In this document: positions 50,601 to 59,600 of the stretch, piece after piece
Numbering within the stretch: position 1 is the first letter of the stretch
Layout of the letters: every line of letters starts with the position of its first letter
Notes under the pieces: model-generated
Told to the model about the DNA's origin: nothing
What the model saw: only the letters and a program-made list of their open reading frames with translations
Database searches by the model: none
Position numbers and translations under genes: made by a program
Assembly (NCBI RefSeq): GCF_028453695.1
Contig: NC_135772.1
Coordinates: 19,463,412 to 19,527,411 of the forward strand
Length of the DNA stretch: 64,000 bases
Origin: Augochlora pura
Taxonomy: Eukaryota; Arthropoda; Insecta; Hymenoptera; Halictidae
Direction: 5' to 3'

Positions 50601-53600
50601 TTTCCGAGTACTTTTTTTTATTTTTTTTTGTTCAATTCATATAAAACACGAACATTTTGGATCTAGACTTAAAATAGCTTCGAGTGCAAAGGGTTAATAA
50701 ATAAAACCACGCGAACTTCGCGAAAGACAAATTTTAATTAGCAGAATTTCGACGATAGTTCGCGAACGCGTCGTTTAGAAATTCGAACGAATTTTTTCCT
50801 CGAGCCGACGTTTTCACTAAGTTTAATTTCAATCCATTTAGTTCGACGAAAGTCTCGCCATTAGGAGCTATGCGTTCAGGTATAATTGCTGAAACAGTTT
50901 GGGTCGCGTTACGCCGTTAACCCTTTCGTTACTGATGCCGACTTTAGCTATAGTCGGCGCTGTTTGCTGTCTGTACGGTTCCAAGTATAATCGGCATATA
51001 ATACTGTATAAATGGAATATAAATAATATAACAGAATATAATATAGTAAAATACAATACAATAAAATACAGTACAATACGATAAAATACAATATATGTAC
51101 AATATAATAAATTACAGAACAATACGATAAAATACAATACGTGTACAATATAATAAAATACAACACAATGTAATACAGTAGAATAAAGTACATATACAGT
51201 ACAGTATTATATAATACAATAAATGAAACATAAGTCAATAAATGACACGTTCCACGGCGTCGCTCCAGCTGTGCAGGCCGTCGTAGCGAAAGGGTTAAAC
51301 GCGATCGTTCAATCATAGCCTGAACGAATATCCCCGTCGTCTCGCATTTATTTGTTACAAGTAATGTTTGTTCTCATGTGATCTGGCTTATGCTATGTTC
51401 TACCCATACACCGCACTCTTATATGTCTCTATTTCGTTAATCGACGACTCTCTTTCGAGGACACACACACACACACACTATATATTTATACATTATTGCC
51501 CAAATTATTTAGAGCAGACAGTAATCTGTTGCAAAACTACCCCCCCTGCCACGAGTGATGACATATCGTTGCGAGATTATGGTCTGGAAACCTTGAAATG
51601 CGAAGTCGTCGTTTTGCGATACAATAATTTATTATTCTTAACTCTCTGTTTTATATATATTATTTATACATTATATATACAGTATATATTATTTCTGCAT
51701 TATTTTTTACGAGTCTATTATTTATTTTATTACTTTGTGTATATTATCTGTAGTAAGAATGGTAATAATATTAATTGTTAACAATGGCACCAATCACGAG
51801 AAAAAAAAGGAGAGAATATCCTCCTCTGTATCTTTAAAAAATATTAAACAAAATTAGGGGAGAACGCGTGTACACAGAAATTTTCATTTCAACATTTCCA
51901 GAACGATTCTCGCGATCCACACGCCCCAGTAGAGTTCTCACCGTTTTGAGGGTTTCGGGTACAAGCCGTGTCCACTTCGAAAAATTGCGGTCTGAAAAAA
52001 AGCTGCGTCCCTCTTGAGAGGGAAAGCCTTCAGCGAGGCAAAAATCATAATCGGGACGAGAGGGTGGTTCACCGGGAACAACAACAACAAAAAATACCAA
52101 TCTCAGCTCCATCATTTTTTTACTATATTTTTAACTAATCTGTTATTTAAATAAGAGATTGGTAAATCAGAATTTCTTAAATTATTTCCTAATATATGAT
52201 TTACATTTATCTTTGTATAATATCACGAAATTTATTAGAAATTTAATATTAGAAAATTTATTAGAAACTTAATATTACAAAATTTATTATGCATTAAAGG
52301 ATCATTTTTAAATTCATTAGAAGGAAGAACAAAAAATGGTTTATCAATCATTCACAAATATAGTGCACTTTCCATATATTTCTGAAACAATTTAGTAGTT
52401 GCAATTTAAAGCTAGAAAATATTGAAAGAATTTAAAAAATAGAAAATATTGAAGTAATTTAAAAAAGTCAATATATCGCTTCGAATCTACTAAAATAATT
52501 TAAGAAAAGAAAAAGCTTTCTATTTAATCTCTATAAAATATAATTTAAATATTCCCGAAAAATCGGCCACGAAAACCAACAAAAATTACCGTAACATTAA
52601 AAAAAGGACACAGCTTGGCCCCGTGCACCGCCAAGTCCCGAATCCCACCGTAGTCGTTGCATTTTAATCAAGCGCATTTCCAGCGGAAGCTCGCGCCGCC
52701 CTTCGCCCAAGGGCGGAGACTGGGGGTTCGCCGTTTCCGTAATCGCTTCCGTCCGAAGGCGTTTCAGGGCGGCTAAAAGAGATAACGAAAATACACCCCG
52801 GCTATAAAACAGTTTTCGTGTAGCCGGTCGCACATGGTCCACAGTTGATTCCTTTTTTAACTAAGTGAAAGTCTGGTGGGTTGGCTTTTGCATTGTTGCA
52901 TGTTACGATTCGGTAGTAGTAACCAACGAGGAGACCGGATGCACACCGGCGACGGCCGTAGGTCAACAGAGCGCAGGTCAGCCACCTAAAGAGAAACACC
53001 GTGTCGGACACACCACGCCAGGTATGTGAACAAACAACGAATAAACGTATAAGGAAAAACGTCGTCGCTGCCTCGCGTAGCCAGGATTTGAGGATATTAA
53101 TTAGCTGGAACTCTGTTTAAGGACCTCTATCTCTATCTTTGCTTTCTTGCTAAGCGAGCATGCCTGCGTAAAACTATAGCATGATGCTCGTTCTTTCTTA
53201 ACCCCTTGCCGTACCATTTTTTATACAATTGCTACATTTAGAATTTTTTCAATCGCACTAATTTCATGGAAGAATACTTATCCTTACAAAAAAAATATTA
53301 AAAATATAAATATTGTTTAAATATTAGTGATGGGAGAATAAAATTTGATTTCCACTTAAAGGGACGTATGTAACTGCTTATTATTATAAATATTTAATAA
53401 TTTTCAACTGCTAAAAAATAATAATTTTTTAACTGCTCATTATTATAAATTTTGTAATATAAAATATCCCCATCGCGAGACTGAATCGTTAAAGTATGGC
53501 AAGGGGTTAGCCAGTTTCTTGGTCACGCGACGATCTTTGCTTGATCTGCCCTTAGAATAGTAACACGACGAGAAACAGAAATCATTTTAGGGTCGCCCTA

Positions 53601-56600
53601 TAAATTCCTTTCTGTTTCTTTTTTTAATGCTTGGATCGACGCCTATGAGTTTAATCACGATACTATTGTTTTTTAATACTTTCTACTAATTTTTGTTTAA
53701 TTACTTTTGTTGCGTTATAAAGAGATTCAATGAATTATTTTTTGTTAGGTTATGTATATCATTATATCAGGTCAAATTATTTTCTGTCGAAAGACGATTG
53801 ATCAACAAGTCGAAATAGTTGATAGTATAGTATAGTTGTGTTAATAGTTCTTTTAAATAAATTGTAACGCAGTTAACATTGCCAGTTTATGATAATGGCG
53901 TTCGATATAAGAATTCAGTGTGTACGCAATTTTGTAGATTGGAGAAGGAACTCCAGCGCATGAATGACCCTGCTATGTCGGGCAGGAGCTTGCTGCTTCG
54001 AAAGAATTCGGTAATTAGGTGTGCCCGAGTAGTTTCGCAAGTAGAGACGATCGATCTTTGCAATTATGTTTCGATGGCTGTTTCGTAGTAAGTATTGTTA
54101 ATTGAATCGATCGAGTGCAAAGGTAATCGAAGCATTTCGTGAAACGCATTTCGCCATATTTCTACCCTCGGACGCGTCGCGTTCGACTATAGTTGGTTCA
54201 ACTAAGTTGGTCGAGCTGTTTTTTTCATGATTTCTTGAACGTTCTTTCATGGTTTCTCGAACCTTCTCTCATGGTTCTCGATACTATACGAGTGATTTTT
54301 ATCTTAATTAACCCTTTGCGATCTTATGACTTCTCTCAGCCACCGAAGCTATTTATTTATTTGATTTTTTTGATTTTGAATTAACCTCCTCGCCTAACTG
54401 AAATAAAAATCAAAGACTCGAAGGTGTCTAAAAATTAGCAGCGAACGACGAACGTTCGAGGGTGGAGCACGCTCTTTACCTCTAAAGCTTGAACAATTTC
54501 TATTGTTCATTTATCGCACTGACATTATAATCTGCAGTAATTGTAAACGATGTAAAACAGCACAGAATCGATGTAACAGTTGCAGATGGGACAAGATAAA
54601 GAAAGAAAGTAATGAAATAAACGTTTCTTTGGCATCACTCTGTAGTCATTATTTTTCGTGATCGCTTTTCAACGAGAACGAACAGGTGCGAACGCGTTAC
54701 GTTCGATCCTCGACAACGCGTTACACGCTGTCGCCATCTCCTCTAGACGCTCTTTTTCGCAGCTCGATCGAACTCTCCGGCACACCTGCCGGCAGACGTT
54801 TTCACTGTGTGTCTCTGTATGTCCTCTGTGTGCGTACGTGTGGCTATCCGCAGCTTCTCTGTATGTGTAAATAGCGTTTATCTCGAATCGTACTCGAAAT
54901 CCTGTCCGCTGGCCTCTTCTCTGTTTCCGTCTCTATCTATCTGCTCGTACGTACATATGCATTTATATATATATATATACATATATATATGACAGGGTGG
55001 TCCACGCAATTTTTGCAACCCCTAAATTCCCCCAGAAATTATGTAACAACCATATTTACTATATTTATTGCTGAACGAAATTCTCAAGAAACAAAATTAA
55101 ATTACTCGTTAACTATTGAATTTAGCGTTAACAAAGGTCAGTACTTTTTTACTCGGAATTCAATATTCTGCCATATTATTGTATAAAAAATATAACATTT
55201 TATTTAAAAAAATAATATCAATCTCCAAATCTTCGAAACACCTACGCCTATGGAAAATATGAATACCCCGAGTTACGTACATCTCTAAACAATGCAAATG
55301 TTGTTTAAACAATTTTCTCGTGCGACAAGTATTTTGCAAGTTATGATTGCACCAGCTGCCTGGACCACACTGTACATGTAGAGAGAAGGAGAGAAAAATA
55401 TGTAGCGAGTATATACGCGCGTGTATATGTATGTATATATGTTTGTACATATATATAATATCTGTTTGTTACTATGAATTACTGTGTATCTACTTTTAGA
55501 CTAACACCTCTCGATTTCCGTGGTATACACGCCGTCGAATGCGACGCGATCGATCGATCGTGTCTCTCCGTGTGCGGACAGTATAATACGTTGTTCTATG
55601 TAGAAACTGCGTCGATCACGAACCGTGTCTCTTTGCGCGAGAGAGAGACGAGAGCCGGTATGTCCCTGATTGCGATTTAGTAAATTCGCGTTCCGCATTC
55701 CGTGTGCGGCCCGGGGGACGCCTCTAAACCGTCTCGGCCAATCCGGCGCTCTGTGTTCCAGCAACGATCGAGATCTCGTGGTTTCCCAACTCGGCGATCG
55801 TCGGACGATCTCTCGGGCCTCGAGAAATTATTTCGGGGCTTTTCGGACTTGTTCACCCCTTTCGGCGACTCTTTTGACTTTTATTCTGGGGAGGGGGATG
55901 CTGCGGTCATTGTCTTGTTATGCAAAAATAAGATGCGAATTTATGTCTTTTTTGTTTCGCCTTGATTTTCAATTATTTTTGCTGGGAATAGTTAGAAATT
56001 ATTATTATTATTAATATTAATATTTGGAAGTTATTATTATTATTCTCATAATTATTATTACTCTCATTATTATCATTACTCTCATTACTATTATTCTCCT
56101 TATTATTGATATTAATATTGTTATTACTACTCTCACTATCACTATATTTCTAAATTGTTAAAAGAATAATTTTATTTGGTGGACGATGGTTAAAATTAAA
56201 GGAATTATTGTAGATAAATAGTGTATGATTTCTCGATGAAAGCGATGAACATTAATAGCATTGGTAAGGGGACAACGAGCCGCCTGAAAGGTTGGGAAAC
56301 TATGATCTAATTGACGTGATTCCGGTTCCATCGGGAAACAGCCGGTTGACACGGTGTCATCCGCGTTTGCTACCTGCAAGCTCGAGACCACCTTTTGCGA
56401 AAACAGACGGTGAAGCTGATGTTTGAGAATTCCGTGGAGAGATTTGGTTTGACGAGTGTTTAGACTGTACATAAATTAACGTAGAATAGACTCGCTGGTA
56501 CAAATATATCCTCCGTGAAACGCGATCTAATCTTCGATCCACTCCGTGAAAAGTTTATATAGAGTATGTCAAAAGTCGCTCGAAATGAACTGAGAGTTTT

Positions 56601-59600
56601 TATAATAATGTAGCCAGCATTTAGCGTTAGTAGTGATTTTAATAGGTAAGAGTTTTACTATAAGCAAACACGGACTTGTTTTCAATCTCATCATTTTTAC
56701 TCGAATAAATAATATTTCCATAATAATTTTCATGTCTTTTATGTGTTATTGGTGTTAATACGAGAAATCGGTTTCTATGCATGCGTATTAAAATATTATA
56801 TAATAATAATAATATACGTGTTCGTGCACTAGTTACTTTTGCGTTGAAATAATTTACGAAGCTGTTCCGTTTAGATTATTACCATTAATAACCGTGTTCT
56901 ATGCAACAATGTAATATAAATTACGAATGTACAAAGGCCACGCTATAATACTAGTAATAAATAATTGACACTAATTGCTAGACTGCGGATTTGCATGAGT
57001 TTATAATAGAAAAATAGAAAAATTGTTAACAAGATAGGGGACTCCGTTCTCAATTTAAAAAAAAAACAATTAACCATTTATTTCAATTTTATCAAACGTC
57101 GACGATTAAAAACATGTTCAAGTTTCTTATATTTATTAAAAATATAACATAATAAATAAAATATTGTTTTGTTTAATTTCTCATGTAAAAAGTACAGTAA
57201 TTGAAATCGGAAGAATTGTTTAGAAATTTGTTATTGGAAAATATTTTCTCGTGAATAAAAATACAAGACGTAAATCTCAATTTCTAATTTCAAAAAAAAA
57301 CAACGTCGGCAATTTCTATAAAATAATAAATCCATAGAGTAAAAATCTGTAGCTCTGATTGATAAAAAGGGTTTGCACGCGCCGGGGGAAAAAGGCCAGT
57401 TGTTAAACTATTCAGTAAATTCGTCGAAACGGAAAAGCTGTAAAACAAAGCCGATCTACGCGTGCGAAAATGTCACGTGGTTTGCAAACGAACGAACAGC
57501 TCGATGGGAAGAGCGTCCATTTCGTGAGGGGTTTGCTTTTAGGGGTTGAAGGGGGTTGGTCTCGGGCTTGCGGCGCGAAAACCGTCGAGCATGGCCGCGC
57601 GCCGCACCGAAGAAGAGTAATGATGTCTCGTTGCAGAGCGTGGCGTGGACAGGCAGAGCGACGACAGCTCCCGTAGAGCGGACAGCGACTCGCATCCGGA
57701 GAATTGGACGGACCACGAGGCGAACGATCCGCCGAATTACGTGCCGGGCTCGCCGCCGAAGTCCGAGCAGCACAATAAGAACGAGGGCTCGGACAAAAGG
57801 ACCAGGCTTTTTGCCCGCGACAGGGGCACGCCCGGTAGCAATAAGTCGAAAAAGCACAGCCTCAGCGTGGACTTGAAGCCGCCCGCCGACTTGAATAGCT
57901 CCGAGGTAGTAGAATGCACCACACACGCACTATACAGCACAAAAGAATAAGTCCGTCGCGACGCATTACTCGTCGAGTCCACGGAAAATGGCCACGGTGT
58001 TTCACGGTGTTGCACGGTTTGTTCGACACACGCGCAACACTCGAACACTTCGATATGTTTCGGAGTTGGCTTCCTTTCAACCCTTTGGTTAAGGGGGTAG
58101 ACTTCATTTAGATCGCGACAATTATTATTAATTTCATCCGGATCACAAGAAATATTTTTAACTTCATCTAAATCTCAAAAAGTATTATTAACTTCATCTA
58201 GATCGCAGCAAATGTTATTAACTTCACCTGGACCGCGACAAATGTTAATTTTGTCTGTAATCGAAACGTGGATGACGTGCTAATCGCGACATAAATGTGA
58301 AAGAGATCGTAGCGCGACGGGTTAAGCCGCAGCTGTGTTTTAATTCAATATTGATAAACACGTGTACACTGTTCCAGCCAAGGAAAGCGTTGGTGGAGCA
58401 ATTAAGCCGCGTTTTACCGGATGACAGTCTGCCAGACGCGGTGTCATTGGTCTCATTAGCGGATCCTGGCGGAGCGTTGCTAGCCGCGAGGCTTCAGGAA
58501 AGGAACCACCGAGTTCTAACCACCGCCTCGCCTGCCGACATCCGTGCCACGTTCACGTGTCTGGTCACACGGATACAAAAATTGTAACTATCCTAATCAA
58601 TAATATAATAATATAATAGATAAATGGACTTTGGTCACTTTTCAAAGAAACTAATAAAATAGACTTTCAAATAAAGTCTTGTGATTTTACAATTTCACTT
58701 TTGACAATTTTTTATACTTTTATTAATATTTAATATTTAATACCTAATATAAATACAATATCTATAAATCTGATCTTGATATAATAATTTTAATAGTGGC
58801 TCAAAGTCACCCCCCAATGAAAAGGGTTAATCTCCCCTGTCTAATCCCGCGAAACGAAGTCGGAGAACAATAGTCCGACCAAAATTAAAACGAAGCGCCA
58901 AGCGAGGTTCTACTCTTTTTGAAAAATGCTTTCTTTTGCAGTTGCAATAGCTCGGCGAAACCCCCAGCGCCGATCAAGGTGGTGATCGCCGGCGGAGACT
59001 GTTTCGTGAACGCGGTGCTCCGCCATTACGTGGATCTGCTGAGCTTTCGTCCGCCAGATTGGCAGAATTATCTCAAGTTCTTGGTCGTTCCACTGGGCTC
59101 CAACACATTGTCGAAGTATCTCAGCTCGATAGACGGCAGGTACTCGATGCTTTTTGGCGAGGAGTGGAAGGAGCTGCTCGACAGGGAGGGCGGGGGTGCG
59201 GGCGAGTGCGCGGTCAGGGTGGCGGAGTATTTGGCCGCCTCTGGAACCACGTTGCTGTTGCCGATCGGTGAAGCCATGGTTACCTACAGGTAATCAACCT
59301 TTGACATCTGACTGCGATATACAAACCTGTTTGTATATCGATATTTTTAATTAAGATTTTCGATCCAGCGAAAATACAGTTTTATAATTTTATATTATTT
59401 ATCACGGCGATCTATACATGTAGAAAAATCTGAAAAGTTCTTGGCTTCTGTTAAAACAAAAAGGGGAGACTTTCCATAAAAATATTAAAAGCTTGTTATT
59501 TATCCTGCCAAGAATATTTTTAAAAAATTATTGATCGTTGTTGACGACTCGTGGAAATGTTACTGAAATCAAAGTCTAAAATAGTCTTAAGGGTGGGGGT

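Larger units (their letters stand above)
48970..52916 (+). other. PACS intron 4
   Basis: A 3.9-kb intron with donor GTAAGT. It holds a T-rich tandem array (49360-49640), a one-ended TTAA copy ending at 50697, a complete TTAA element (50917-51298) and an (AC)n run at 51459-51478. A stretch near 49777-49870 reads like coding in one frame but cannot be spliced in phase. Confidence 0.7.
53022..57636 (+). other. PACS intron 5
   Basis: A 4.6-kb intron with donor GTATGT and acceptor TTGCAG. It contains a TTAA element (53198-53510), a one-ended copy at 54308, an (AT)n tract at 54964-54991, an ACAGGGTGGTCC-ended element (54992-55373), and an ATT-rich tract (55998-56150). Confidence 0.7.

Noticed and set aside
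53937..54010. LEKELQRMNDPAMSGRSLLL as a further PACS exon
   Set aside because: It would need phase 2 entry, against phase 1 on both neighbouring exons, and has no PACS similarity.
55760..55965. Frame after a GTTCCAG acceptor
   Set aside because: The phase-1 reading stops within 40 codons, and no donor follows the other open frame.
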